Translations under genes and position numbers: made by a program
In this document: in pieces, positions 1-7,865 of the stretch
How positions within the stretch are numbered: position 1 is the stretch's first letter
How the letters are laid out: each line of letters begins with the position of its first letter
NCBI RefSeq assembly: GCF_027497495.1
Contig: NZ_CP114205.1
Span: 5,580,001-5,644,000, forward strand
From: Streptomyces tubercidicus
GTDB taxonomy: Bacteria; Actinomycetota; Actinomycetes; Streptomycetales; Streptomycetaceae
DNA length: 64,000 nt
Direction: 5' to 3'
The notes under the pieces: model-generated
What the model was told of the DNA's origin: nothing
Seen by the model: only the letters and a program-made list of their open reading frames with translations
The model's database searches: none

Positions 1-783
1 GAGTTCCTGCCCGACATCACCGAGCTGTCGGTGCGGGTCGCGCTCGCCGAGGCCCGCAAGGACGCCAACGAGAACGATCTGCGGCTCCTCCAGGCCGTGC
101 ACAAGCTGCACGAGCAGAACCCGATGCTGGGTCTGCGCGGTGTCCGCCTGGGCCTGGTCATCCCCGGTCTGTTCGCGATGCAGGTGCGCGCGATCGCCGA
201 GGCGGCCGCCGAGCGCAAGAACGCCAAGGGCGACCCGCGTGCGGAGATCATGATTCCGCTGGTCGGCACCGTCCAGGAGCTGGAGATCGTCCGCGAGGAG
301 GCCGAGCAGGTCATCGCCGAGGTCGAGAAGGCCCACGGCGTCAGCCTCAAGCTCACCCTCGGCACGATGATCGAGCTGCCCCGCGCCGCCCTCACGGCCG
401 GTCAGATCGCCGAGTCGGCCGACTTCTTCTCCTTCGGTACGAACGACCTCACGCAGACGGTCTGGGGCTTCAGCCGCGACGACGTCGAGGCCAGCTTCTT
501 CACCGCCTACCTGGAGAAGGGCATCTTCGGCGTCAGCCCGTTCGAGACCATCGACAAGGACGGCGTGGGCTCCCTGGTCCGCAACGCCGCCGCGGCCGGC
601 CGGGCCACCCGCCCCGACCTCAAGCTCGGGGTCTGCGGCGAGCACGGCGGTGACCCGGAGTCCGTCCACTTCTTCCACGAGGCCGGACTGGACTACGTCT
701 CCTGCTCCCCGTTCCGCATCCCGGTCGCACGGCTGGAGGCGGGCCGGGCGGCCGCCGAGTCCAAGGGCAGCGACAGCCGCTGA
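1..783 (+). CDS. ppdK: Pyruvate phosphate dikinase, C-terminal part (5' end outside window)
   Basis: The last 260 codons of pyruvate phosphate dikinase, the enzyme interconverting pyruvate, ATP and phosphate with phosphoenolpyruvate, AMP and pyrophosphate. The frame is open from base 1, so the true start lies upstream. The visible part is the PEP/pyruvate-binding TIM barrel shared with PEP synthase and enzyme I. It contains the TLGTMIELPRAA segment, FFSFGTNDLTQ (substrate and metal binding) and, near the end, GVCGEHGGDP followed by YVSCSPFRIPVARL, which carries the conserved catalytic cysteine of the family. The C-terminus is intact. A strong inverted repeat lies about 120 bp downstream, consistent with transcription ending there. 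Confidence 0.95.
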   Translation, partial: EFLPDITELSVRVALAEARKDANENDLRLLQAVHKLHEQNPMLGLRGVRLGLVIPGLFAMQVRAIAEAAAERKNAKGDPRAEIMIPLVGTVQELEIVREEAEQVIAEVEKAHGVSLKLTLGTMIELPRAALTAGQIAESADFFSFGTNDLTQTVWGFSRDDVEASFFTAYLEKGIFGVSPFETIDKDGVGSLVRNAAAAGRATRPDLKLGVCGEHGGDPESVHFFHEAGLDYVSCSPFRIPVARLEAGRAAAESKGSDSR

Positions 784-900
784 CCCCACCGGGGCACCGC
801 GGGCGCCTGGCGCGTCCGCGGCGTCCCTGACAGCCCACCGGAGCCGGCGGTCACGGCACCCTCACCCTCACCGCCGGGCTGTCGGCTCCGGCACCCCGAC

Positions 901-932
901 GAGGGCGGCACCTGTGCGGAGGTGCCGCCCTC
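901..932. terminator. Perfect 13-bp hairpin, probable bidirectional terminator
   Basis: Bases 901-913 (GAGGGCGGCACCT) are the exact reverse complement of 920-932, with a six-base loop GTGCGG. It lies between the convergent ends of ppdK (783) and the small gene at 979, where a shared terminator is expected. It lacks a long U tract, as is usual in Streptomyces. An almost identical hairpin sits at 1254-1287. Confidence 0.75.
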
Positions 933-978
933 GCTTTCGGGTGCGTGGCCGGTGGCCCATCTCTCGCGGGGCGGGCCG

Positions 979-1188
979 TCACATCCAGACGTTGTGGCCG
1001 CCGCCCCGCCATTCGATCAAGTCGTGGTCGTCGAGCGACACCACGTCGGTGTCCAGACCGGCCCGGCGCAGAAACTCCAGAAGATCGATGCTGCTGTACG
1101 CGAGGCCGAGGATCTCGCCCTCGATCGTGACGCGCCGGCCACCGGTCGGGGACGGCGGATGCACGATGACGGGCGGGTGCTCGGCCAT
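979..1188 (-). CDS. Small conserved hypothetical protein (69 aa)
   Basis: Begins MAEHPPVIVHPPSPTGGRRV and ends IEWRGGGHNVWM. I recall proteins of this size and pattern (a proline-rich start, an 'EILGLAYS..DL.EFLRRAGLD' core and a WRGGG end) as widespread but uncharacterised in Streptomyces. The ATG at 1188 was preferred over a longer frame to 1323 because the family start fits; a GGAGG sits only one base upstream of this ATG, which is unusually close. There is no signal peptide or membrane segment. The gene is isolated, with near-identical hairpins on both sides (901-932 and 1254-1287). Function is unknown. Confidence 0.75.
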   Translation of the reverse strand: MAEHPPVIVHPPSPTGGRRVTIEGEILGLAYSSIDLLEFLRRAGLDTDVVSLDDHDLIEWRGGGHNVWM

Positions 1189-1253
1189 GCCTCCAGCCTG
1201 CGCCTGTGGTCCCGGGGGTGCATCCGGTGGGGAGGAGTGGGGATCTCCGTGGA

Positions 1254-1287
1254 CGAGGACGGCACCTGTGCGGAGGTGCCGCCCTCG
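1254..1287. terminator. 14-bp hairpin with one mismatch, near-copy of the 901-932 hairpin
   Basis: Arms 1254-1267 and 1274-1287 pair except at one position, around the same loop GTGCGG as the hairpin at 901-932, and are followed by GTTTT. It sits upstream of the minus-strand gene at 979-1188. It could stop transcription arriving from either side, or it may be a duplicated element. Confidence 0.6.
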
Positions 1288-1571
1288 TTTTCTCCGGACT
1301 CCCCCCTCGGGAGCTGCCGCCACCCCGGTCGGCGCGGGAAGGCGGCCTTCAACGGGGCTGCCGAGCGGCCGGTTGTGTGCCCATCACCCCCCACGGGATC
1401 GAGCAACCCGGTCCGTTCGTGCCGCCGTTGAATTGAGTACAGCATTCCTCCGCGGGCCCTGGTGGCGCGACCACTTTCAAGTCTGGCCAAAAGGGCATGG
1501 TGACCGCGCGTGTTGGCGTGCATACTCAGGCGTGCCGGGGGCCGACTGAGGAAACCAGGGGTGGGGGTTCG

Positions 1572-2573
1572 GTGTTACGCGTCCATTTCAGTGGACTCGA
1601 TCTGGCCCGTGTGCGCATTGCGGCACGCCCGGACGCACTGTGGGAGACCGTCTTAAGCTTTCATCGGCTACGTGACAGACGGGACGATTCGGCGTTCGGT
1701 AAATGGCGATCGGAAACACGGGGAAGGTTGAATGGCGAAGCGCGTCTGCTGGCACCACTGGTGCCCACCCGCGGCTATTTTCCGGATTTCCTGACGCCCG
1801 CCGAAGGGCTGCTCGGGATGGGTGACGCGCTCGCCGCCCTGCGGGAGACGCCCTCCGGACGGCTGGGCGCCGAACTCGCCCGGCTCTCCACTGCCGCCCG
1901 CCCGTTCCCGTCCTGGATACGGGCGATGGCCGACGGCGACACCCGCGCCCTCGGCCGGCTCGCCGGGATACTCCAGCGCTACTACGAGGCGGCCGTCGCC
2001 CCGTACTGGCCGCGCGTCCAGGGCCGTATAGAGGCCGACCGGGCGGCCCGCGGCCGGGCGCTGCTGGACGGCGGCGCGGACCGGCTGCTCGCCTCGCTCC
2101 CGCCGATGATGCGCTGGCGCCCGCCGGTCCTGGAGGCCGACTATCCGGTGGACCGCGATCTCCACCTCAACGGCCGGGGCCTGTTGCTGCTGCCGTCGTA
2201 CTTCTGCCGCCGCACCCCCGTCACGTTCCACAACCCGGAGCTGACGCCCGTCCTGGTCTACCCCGTGGAGCACCCCGCGCCCCGGCTCACCCCCCAGCTG
2301 CCGCCCGAGCGCTCGCTGGGCCGGCTGGTCGGCCAGACCCGCTCCGCGATACTCCAGCGGATCGGCGTCGGCTGCACCACCAGCGAACTCGCCCGTCGCG
2401 CCGATGTCTCGGTGGCCTCCGCCAGCCAGCATGCGACGGTGCTCCGCGACGCCGGTCTGCTGCTCACCCTGCGGCAGGGGAACGCGGTGCTGCACACCCT
2501 CACCCCGCTGGGCGCGGCCCTGCTGCGCGGTGCGCGCCCGTCGGAGGAGGCGGCGTACGAGCGGCTGCGATGA
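1572..2573 (+). CDS. ArsR-type winged-helix regulator with TTA codons (333 aa)
   Basis: A long actinobacterial ArsR/winged-helix regulator. An uncharacterised N-terminal part of about 230 residues (starting VLRVHFSGLDLARVRIA) precedes a C-terminal helix-turn-helix (SELARRADVSVASASQHATVLRD, shown here in outline) and a wing (GLLLTLRQGNAVLHTLTPLG). The GTG at 1572 was chosen over the upstream in-frame ATG at 1497 because the family start fits and a G-rich ribosome-binding stretch precedes it. Two in-frame TTA leucine codons are present, one as codon 2 (1575-1577) and one at 1653-1655, so translation should depend on the bldA tRNA and be tied to late growth. Targets are unknown. The neighbouring dioxygenase is convergent, so it is not an obvious target. 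Confidence 0.8.
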   Translation: MLRVHFSGLDLARVRIAARPDALWETVLSFHRLRDRRDDSAFGKWRSETRGRLNGEARLLAPLVPTRGYFPDFLTPAEGLLGMGDALAALRETPSGRLGAELARLSTAARPFPSWIRAMADGDTRALGRLAGILQRYYEAAVAPYWPRVQGRIEADRAARGRALLDGGADRLLASLPPMMRWRPPVLEADYPVDRDLHLNGRGLLLLPSYFCRRTPVTFHNPELTPVLVYPVEHPAPRLTPQLPPERSLGRLVGQTRSAILQRIGVGCTTSELARRADVSVASASQHATVLRDAGLLLTLRQGNAVLHTLTPLGAALLRGARPSEEAAYERLR

Positions 2574-2666
2574 GGGGCGCTGGGGGTGGCTGCGGGGCTG
2601 CCAAGGGGCTTGTGCCGGGCGGCTGGTACACCACCCGGCCCCTGGGCGCCGCCACCGGCGCTCCGG

Positions 2667-3638
2667 TCAGTACGGGCGGTCGCCCGCGATGGCGACCCGT
2701 TCGGCGACCCGGCGGTGTGCCCCGTAGTCGTTCACGGCGTAGTGCTGGGTGGCGCGGTTGTCCCAGAACGCGAGATCCCCCGGCTGCCAGCGCCAGCGCA
2801 CCTGGAACTCCGGCACCTGCGCCTGCTGGAACAACAGCCGTAGCAACCGGTCGCTCTCCGCCCGGCCGAGCCCCACGATGTGGGTGGTGAAGGACGCGTT
2901 GACGAACAGCATCCGCCGCCCCGTCTCCGGGTGCCGGCGCACCACCGGATGCTCGACCGGCGGGAACTCCTGTTGAAACGGCGCCAGTTGAGCGGGGGAG
3001 TAGAAGCGCGCGAAGCCCGGAAGATAGTCGTGCACCGCCCGCGCCTCATTGACCCGTGCCTGGATTTCCGGAGGCAAATTGTCGTATGCCGCCGCCATAT
3101 CGGCCCACATCGTGTCGCCGCCGACGGGCGGCACCTCGCGCAGTTGCAACACCGCGCCCATCGCCGGGCGTTCCCGGAACGTCACATCCGTGTGCCATAC
3201 ATTCTCGAACGTCGGGACCGCGTCGGCCGCCTTGTCGAAGCGCACCACGTCCTTCGAATCACGGTGCGCCAGCAGCGGATTGGTCTCCAGCTCGCCCCAA
3301 TTCCCGGCGAATTCCCGCTGTGCGCGGGAGCTCAGCCGCTGCCCGCGGAAGAACAGCACCTTCCACTCCAGCAGCGCCCGGTTCAGCTCCGCCCGCAGCT
3401 CCCCGGACAGCGGCCGGGACAGGTCCAGCCCACGGATTTCGGCCCCGATGGTGGCCGCCTGAGGTACGACCTCGAAGCGCTCGTAGGGCCGCTCGTCCCA
3501 TCCGTCGGGGGTCCGGCGCAGCAGGCGGGGGCCTTCGTACAGGCCGTCGGCGGGGATGCGGTGGGGGCGCAGCGCGGGTGTGCGGGAGGCCGGGCGGGCG
3601 GCCGTTCGGGAAGCTGTGGCATCGGCAAGGGTCGTCAA
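2667..3638 (-). CDS. TauD/TfdA-family Fe(II)/2-oxoglutarate dioxygenase
   Basis: A 323-residue non-haem iron dioxygenase. The iron-binding triad is visible as His149-x-Asp151 (WHTDVTF) and distal His299 (TQHYAVNDY), followed by the 2-oxoglutarate-binding arginine region RRVAERVAIAG. TauD relatives hydroxylate taurine, alkylsulfonates or other small acids; the substrate cannot be told from sequence. Translation starts at TTG (3636-3638), with AGGAGG five bases upstream, so the start is well supported. About 150 bp further upstream is a short ORF that may be a cysteine-containing leader (3787-3927). If that is right, the gene would be part of sulfur scavenging. Confidence 0.88.
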   Translation of the reverse strand: MTTLADATASRTAARPASRTPALRPHRIPADGLYEGPRLLRRTPDGWDERPYERFEVVPQAATIGAEIRGLDLSRPLSGELRAELNRALLEWKVLFFRGQRLSSRAQREFAGNWGELETNPLLAHRDSKDVVRFDKAADAVPTFENVWHTDVTFRERPAMGAVLQLREVPPVGGDTMWADMAAAYDNLPPEIQARVNEARAVHDYLPGFARFYSPAQLAPFQQEFPPVEHPVVRRHPETGRRMLFVNASFTTHIVGLGRAESDRLLRLLFQQAQVPEFQVRWRWQPGDLAFWDNRATQHYAVNDYGAHRRVAERVAIAGDRPY

Positions 3639-3786
3639 CTGATCCTCCTGGAAGGGAAAAGGGAGGGGAGAGGGAGCAGAGCAGGGCGGGGCAGCGTGCG
3701 GTGGGGCGCGGGAGGGCGGCGTCGCCGGGGCGCCGGCCGGGCCGGGCGCCGGATCACCGGCGGCCGGACATCAGCTCACGGAGCCG

Positions 3787-3927
3787 TCAGGACGTACAGG
3801 AACAGCCGGCCGGGGGAGATCCCACCCGGCCGCGGCGGCGCAGAAAGCTCAGGCCGCGGGGCGCGCACTCGCCGTGGGGGCCGCGGTCGCGCGGCTCCGC
3901 CTCACGGACGTCCAGGTGCGTGCTCAT
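3787..3927 (-). CDS. Possible leader ORF upstream of the TauD-type gene (46 aa)
   Basis: An ATG-started frame, MSTHLDVREAEPRDRG..., ending AGCSCTS with two Cys codons separated by one Ser codon just before the stop. Actinobacteria carry short cysteine-containing leader ORFs ahead of sulfur-metabolism genes, where stalling at Cys codons signals cysteine shortage. The position, the terminal C-S-C and the downstream TauD-type gene fit that idea. Against it, the ribosome-binding site is weak and the sequence lacks the HVDL motif I recall for the common leader type. The remaining gap 3639-3786 shows no other coding frame. Confidence 0.35.
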   Translation of the reverse strand: MSTHLDVREAEPRDRGPHGECAPRGLSFLRRRGRVGSPPAGCSCTS

Positions 3928-3967
3928 GCCACGCACCGTACCCCCTCAGCCGGGTGTCCTCAATGCG

Positions 3968-4804
3968 TCAGTCATCGATCCCACTGCGCTCCACCCCCGC
4001 GACGATGTACCGCTGCAACAGCAGGAACACCACCACCAGCGGGGCGATCGAGACCGCCGCGGCCACGAACAGCTCATGCAGATTGAGGTTCTGCGCGGTG
4101 GTGAACGTCGACAGGGCCACCTGCACCGTCCATGCCTCCTGGTCCTGCCCGATCACCAGCGGCCACAGGAACGCGTTCCAGGCGCCGATGAAGACGATCG
4201 TGCCGACGGCGGCGAAGACCGGCCGGGCGTTGGGCACCACGATGCGCCAGTACGTCCGCCAGTAGCCGAGCCCGTCGACCCGCGCCGCGTCCTCCAGCTC
4301 CCGGGGGAAGCCCAGGAAGTACTGCCGGAAGATGAAGCAGGCGAACGCGCTGAACAGCGTCGGAATGACCAGCCCGCGCAGCGTGGAGATCCACCCGAGC
4401 GACGACACCAGCACAAAGCTCGGCACGAACGTCACGGCCGCCGGGACCATCAGCGTCCCCAGGATCGCGTAGAAGACGGCATTGGCGTGCCGGTACGGAA
4501 TACGGGCCAGGCCGTACCCCGCGAGCGAGGCCAGCAGCACCGTACCGGCCGTCGTCGACACCGCGATCAGCGTGGAGTTGAGCAGCGCCCGCCCCAGCGG
4601 CAGATTCGGGTCCTGGAACACCTCGGTCAGATTCGACCACTGGAGCACCCGCGGGAAGAACGTCCAGTCGGGCGCGGTGATGTCCCGTTCGGTCGCCAGC
4701 CCGTTCCGCACCAGCAGATAGAACGGCACCAGGAACAGCAGCGCCAGGGCGACCAGCAGCACCACCCGCAGCGCCCGCCCGGCCCGCGTCAGGGCATCGT
4801 CCAT
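3968..4804 (-). CDS. Sugar ABC transporter permease, MalG type (278 aa)
   Basis: Second inner-membrane permease of a CUT1 carbohydrate importer. It has about six hydrophobic segments. The cytoplasmic EAA loop, which docks the ATPase, reads ELEDAARVDGLGYWRTYWRI. The ATG at 4804 was chosen because AGGAGG lies ten bases upstream; a GTG overlapping the previous stop at 4810 is a weaker option. It is translated directly after the first permease and binding protein in one operon. No ATPase gene lies beside it, so a shared MsiK-type ATPase, as used by many Streptomyces CUT1 systems, is likely. Confidence 0.92.
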   Translation of the reverse strand: MDDALTRAGRALRVVLLVALALLFLVPFYLLVRNGLATERDITAPDWTFFPRVLQWSNLTEVFQDPNLPLGRALLNSTLIAVSTTAGTVLLASLAGYGLARIPYRHANAVFYAILGTLMVPAAVTFVPSFVLVSSLGWISTLRGLVIPTLFSAFACFIFRQYFLGFPRELEDAARVDGLGYWRTYWRIVVPNARPVFAAVGTIVFIGAWNAFLWPLVIGQDQEAWTVQVALSTFTTAQNLNLHELFVAAAVSIAPLVVVFLLLQRYIVAGVERSGIDD

Positions 4805-4809
4805 CCCGC

Positions 4810-5820
4810 TCACTCCTCCTTGCGGCCGAGGCCGAACCAGCGGGCCTGCACCACCGTCGCCAGCGCGATGATCAGCGCCAGGATCACCGCGCCCGCACTG
4901 CCCAGCCCGAGGTTCTGATCCCGGCCGAGCGCCGTGTAGTAGAGATAGACCAACGGCGGCCGCGCATACGGCGGATAGCCGCGCGCATCGCTCAGCAGGT
5001 TGTAGAACTCGTCGAACGCCTGGAACGCATTGATCACCAGCAGCAGGACCACCGCCACGGACGTGGCCCGCAACTGCGGAAAGGTGACATACCGGAAGGT
5101 CTGCCAGCCGGGCCGCGCCCCGTCCACCGCCGCCGCCTCGTACAGCTGCGGCGAGATCCGCTGCAGCCCGGCCAGAAACAGGATCATGTAGAACCCGGCC
5201 TGCAGCCACAGCCGTACGGTCACGATGACCAGCCAGTACCAGGGCGGATCGGTCGTCGACAGCCAGGCGGTGCCGTCCGCCCCGAACCACCCCAGCACGG
5301 TGTTGGCCAGCCCGAACCGCACCCCGTTGAAGATCGACAGCTTCCAGATCACCGCCGCGACGACATACGAGCAGGCCGTCGGCAGAAAGAACACCGACCG
5401 GAAGAACGCCTGGGCGATCCGCAGCCGGTTGACCATCAGCGCCAGCCCCAGCGAGAGGGCGTAGGTGGCCGGCACGATGAAGACCGTGAACAGCGCAAAG
5501 GTGCCGAGGCTGCCGAGGAATGCCTCGTTGGTCACCATCGCCGTGTAGTTGCCCAGCCCGACGAAGTCCGAGCCGGACGGGCTCACCGTGTTGTGCGCGT
5601 CGAAGAAGCTCAGGTAGACGCTCCATGCCAGCGGCACGTACGTGAACAGCCCCAGCCCGAGGGCGAACGGGCCGACGAAGGCCCAGAACCACAGGTTCCG
5701 CCGCTGGGGGCCCAGGAGGCGGGCGCCGAGCGGGCGTCGTCGCCCGGCATCCGGCACCGCCGGGGTCCGGGACGGTGGCGGATGCTCTGCGACTGCCCCT
5801 CCGCTCCCTCCCACTGTCAT
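4810..5820 (-). CDS. Sugar ABC transporter permease, MalF type (336 aa)
   Basis: First permease of the CUT1 importer. A proline/arginine-rich cytoplasmic N-terminus of about 40 residues precedes membrane segments beginning at WFWAFVGPFALGLGLFTYVP. The EAA loop reads LYEAAAVDGARPGWQTFRYV. The ATG at 5818-5820 overlaps the stop of the binding-protein gene (ATGA), a sign of translational coupling. Its partner is the permease at 3968-4804. The transported sugar cannot be assigned. Confidence 0.92.
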   Translation of the reverse strand: MTVGGSGGAVAEHPPPSRTPAVPDAGRRRPLGARLLGPQRRNLWFWAFVGPFALGLGLFTYVPLAWSVYLSFFDAHNTVSPSGSDFVGLGNYTAMVTNEAFLGSLGTFALFTVFIVPATYALSLGLALMVNRLRIAQAFFRSVFFLPTACSYVVAAVIWKLSIFNGVRFGLANTVLGWFGADGTAWLSTTDPPWYWLVIVTVRLWLQAGFYMILFLAGLQRISPQLYEAAAVDGARPGWQTFRYVTFPQLRATSVAVVLLLVINAFQAFDEFYNLLSDARGYPPYARPPLVYLYYTALGRDQNLGLGSAGAVILALIIALATVVQARWFGLGRKEE

Positions 5821-7076
5821 TTCTTCTTGACCCGCTGCAGCTCGGCGTTGACCTTGCGCACCACGGTCTTCAGCTCACTCTCCGGGTTGGCGCCGTCCTT
5901 GATGATCCGGCTCAGCGCGTCCTGATAGGCGGTACGGTCCGCGGTCGTCCACAACAGCGGTTCGGCATAGCCGTGATCGGTCGCGAACCGGACCGCGTCC
6001 GCCGCCGGCCCCTGCCGCAACTGCTCGGCTTTCTTCGCCAGGGAGATCCGGGCCGGGATGTGGAAGCCGTACGAGAGCGCGAAATCCTGCTGATAGTCGG
6101 TGCGGTCCACCCACAGCCACTTCGCGAAGGTCTTGGCCGCCGCCTGGCGCTTGCTCCTCGCACTGACCGCGCAGGCATAGGCGCCGACCTGAACGGAAGG
6201 CTTCCCGCCGCTTCCGTCCTTCGGGAACGGCAGCACCCCGAAGTCGTCCCCCAGCGCCTTCTCGATCTGCGGCAGCGCCCACAGCCCCGACCACTGCATC
6301 GCGGTCAGCCCCTGGATGAACGCGGCCGGATCGGACCAGTCCGTAGGGGCGCCCAGCAGCAAGGACTTGTCCGCGTACAGCTGCCGGATCTTCCCGAGCG
6401 TCCGGGCCGCCGCCGGATCATCGAACCCGGCCTTCCCGTCCTCGGTGATCAGACTCAGCCCGGCGGCGAACAACGGCGTCCCGCCCAGCACCCCGACCCC
6501 ACCGTCATTCCCCAGAAACAACCCCTTGCTCTTCCTCCCGCTGAGCTTCTTCGCCCCGTCCACCAGCTCATCGAGCGTCCGCGGCGGCTCGACCCCGGCG
6601 TCCCGCAACAGGCTCTTGCGGTAATAGAGCAGCTGCACGTCCACGACCTGCGGGATGCCCCAGACCTTGTCCTGCCAGATCTTCGGCGCCAGCGCGGCCT
6701 GGTGGAAGTCATCCTTGACCGGCTCGACGACCTCGGTCAGATCGGCCACCTGCCCGCCCTGGATCTGCTCCAGCAGCGGCCCGTTGGCCTCGAAGACATC
6801 CGGCCCCGAGTCGGTGAGCAGCGCCGCCGCCGTCTGCCGGTCGTAATCCCCCGGCCGCCACTGCACCGAGACCTCCGCCTTCCGGTACGCGGCGGCATAC
6901 CGCTTCACGGCCCGCTCGGCGCCCGGCTCCCCGTACTGGTGGTACCACTGACGGATCTCCGGCCCCGAACTTCCGCCACCCCGCCCGGTGTTGGACCCAC
7001 ACGCCGTCGCCAGCCCCGCGGCCAGGGCGCCCCCGCCCGCGGCCGCCAACACCCTCCGCCTGCCGATCTCCACCAT
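5817..7076 (-). CDS. Extracellular sugar-binding lipoprotein of the ABC importer (419 aa)
   Basis: Solute-binding protein of the CUT1 family. The N-terminus GRRRVLAAAGGG is twin-arginine-like and is followed by the lipobox LATAC, so the mature protein should be lipid-anchored at Cys26. The body matches family 1 binding proteins (long alpha/beta repeats, a DVQLLYYRKSLL segment and a late aromatic-rich region). It is the first gene of the three-gene operon 7076-3968. The 165 bp upstream, shared with a divergent acetyltransferase, contains a short inverted repeat that could be an operator. No regulator gene is adjacent. Confidence 0.92.
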   Translation of the reverse strand: MVEIGRRRVLAAAGGGALAAGLATACGSNTGRGGGSSGPEIRQWYHQYGEPGAERAVKRYAAAYRKAEVSVQWRPGDYDRQTAAALLTDSGPDVFEANGPLLEQIQGGQVADLTEVVEPVKDDFHQAALAPKIWQDKVWGIPQVVDVQLLYYRKSLLRDAGVEPPRTLDELVDGAKKLSGRKSKGLFLGNDGGVGVLGGTPLFAAGLSLITEDGKAGFDDPAAARTLGKIRQLYADKSLLLGAPTDWSDPAAFIQGLTAMQWSGLWALPQIEKALGDDFGVLPFPKDGSGGKPSVQVGAYACAVSARSKRQAAAKTFAKWLWVDRTDYQQDFALSYGFHIPARISLAKKAEQLRQGPAADAVRFATDHGYAEPLLWTTADRTAYQDALSRIIKDGANPESELKTVVRKVNAELQRVKKK

Positions 7077-7105
7077 GGCAACCCGCCCCCTGCGTCGTCA
7101 CGTCC

Positions 7106-7124
7106 CGGTGATGGTCGATCACCG
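7106..7124. promoter_or_regulatory. Short inverted repeat in the divergent ABC/GNAT promoter region
   Basis: CGGTGAT (7106-7112) and ATCACCG (7118-7124) form a 7-bp inverted repeat around GGTCG, 30 bp upstream of the binding-protein start. The size and place fit an operator, but short repeats are common by chance in GC-rich DNA. Confidence 0.3.
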
Positions 7125-7241
7125 ACGGTGTGATCGTCCATGGTGCCGTATGGGTGGGATGGGCGGCAGGGGGTCTTTGCTGTGTGGCGCCTTTGTCCGA
7201 ACTGCGCCTGCCTCTGCCTGCCCGCTCGGGACAATGCGGAG

Positions 7242-7763
7242 ATGACCTCGGACAGTGATGACGACCGACAGCGCGAGAGCGGAGCACCGGGGAAACTGCG
7301 CGGAACGGCGGTGTTGCTGCGGCCGACGACGGAAGCGGACGCCCCCACACTGGACCGCATCGTCCGGGAACCGGAAGTGGCGGCGTGGTGGTCCGTGCCC
7401 GACGACTACCAGGAGATGCTCGCCATTCTCCTCGACGACGAGGTCATCGGGGCGATCCAGTACTCCGAGGAGACCGACCCCGAATTCCGGCACGCAGCCA
7501 TCGACATCTTCCTCACGTCGAGCCGGCACGGCCGGGGCCTCGGCACGGACGCCGTCCGCACACTCGCCCATTGGCTGATCCACGCCCGTGGCCACCACCG
7601 CCTGACCATCGACCCGGCCGCCGCCAACACCGCCGCCATCCGCAGCTATCGCAAGGTCGGCTTCAAACCGGTGGGAATCATGCGCGCGTATGGGCGTGAC
7701 TATCGGACGGGTGGGTGGGCGGATGCACTGTTGATGGATCTGTTGGCGGATGAATTGACGTGA
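7242..7763 (+). CDS. GNAT acetyltransferase, AAC(6')-like (173 aa)
   Basis: GCN5-related N-acetyltransferase. The fold runs from LRGTAVLLRPTTEADAP to the acetyl-CoA loop SRHGRGLGTDAVR (R/Q-x-x-G-x-G/A), then TIDPAAANTAAIRSYRKVGF. This arrangement, with the DEVIGAIQYSEETDPEFRHA segment, resembles the aminoglycoside 6'-acetyltransferase branch, but many such Streptomyces genes have unknown substrates, so resistance should not be assumed. The ATG at 7242 was preferred over 7140 because the upstream codons are cysteine-rich and do not match the family. It has almost no room for a ribosome-binding site and may be leaderless. Confidence 0.85.
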   Translation: MTSDSDDDRQRESGAPGKLRGTAVLLRPTTEADAPTLDRIVREPEVAAWWSVPDDYQEMLAILLDDEVIGAIQYSEETDPEFRHAAIDIFLTSSRHGRGLGTDAVRTLAHWLIHARGHHRLTIDPAAANTAAIRSYRKVGFKPVGIMRAYGRDYRTGGWADALLMDLLADELT

Positions 7764-7865
7764 AGGGGCGGGGAGATACTGAGGGAGCGAGCGATCCGGC
7801 GAGGCGGGCCGGCAGATGCATTTGCTCTGCTGCCGTTAGGTGCCTGCCTGTCCCGCCCCGTGTCC

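Noticed and set aside
650..1549. 299-codon plus-strand frame after ppdK
   Set aside because: It overlaps the conserved ppdK end and both hairpins and is Arg/Pro-rich in the manner of GC-rich shadow frames.
3968..5692. 574-codon open frame covering the second permease and part of the first
   Set aside because: Its upstream half is the first permease read out of frame. The real second permease starts at 4804 with a good ribosome-binding site.
5817..7076. Nearby transcription factor for the sugar ABC operon
   Set aside because: No LacI, ROK or GntR-type gene is adjacent; the ArsR-type gene is separated and convergent with the dioxygenase.
7242..7763. Aminoglycoside resistance gene
   Set aside because: Only the GNAT fold and a general AAC(6')-like pattern are visible. 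Many Streptomyces relatives have other or unknown substrates, so I call it a GNAT protein only.
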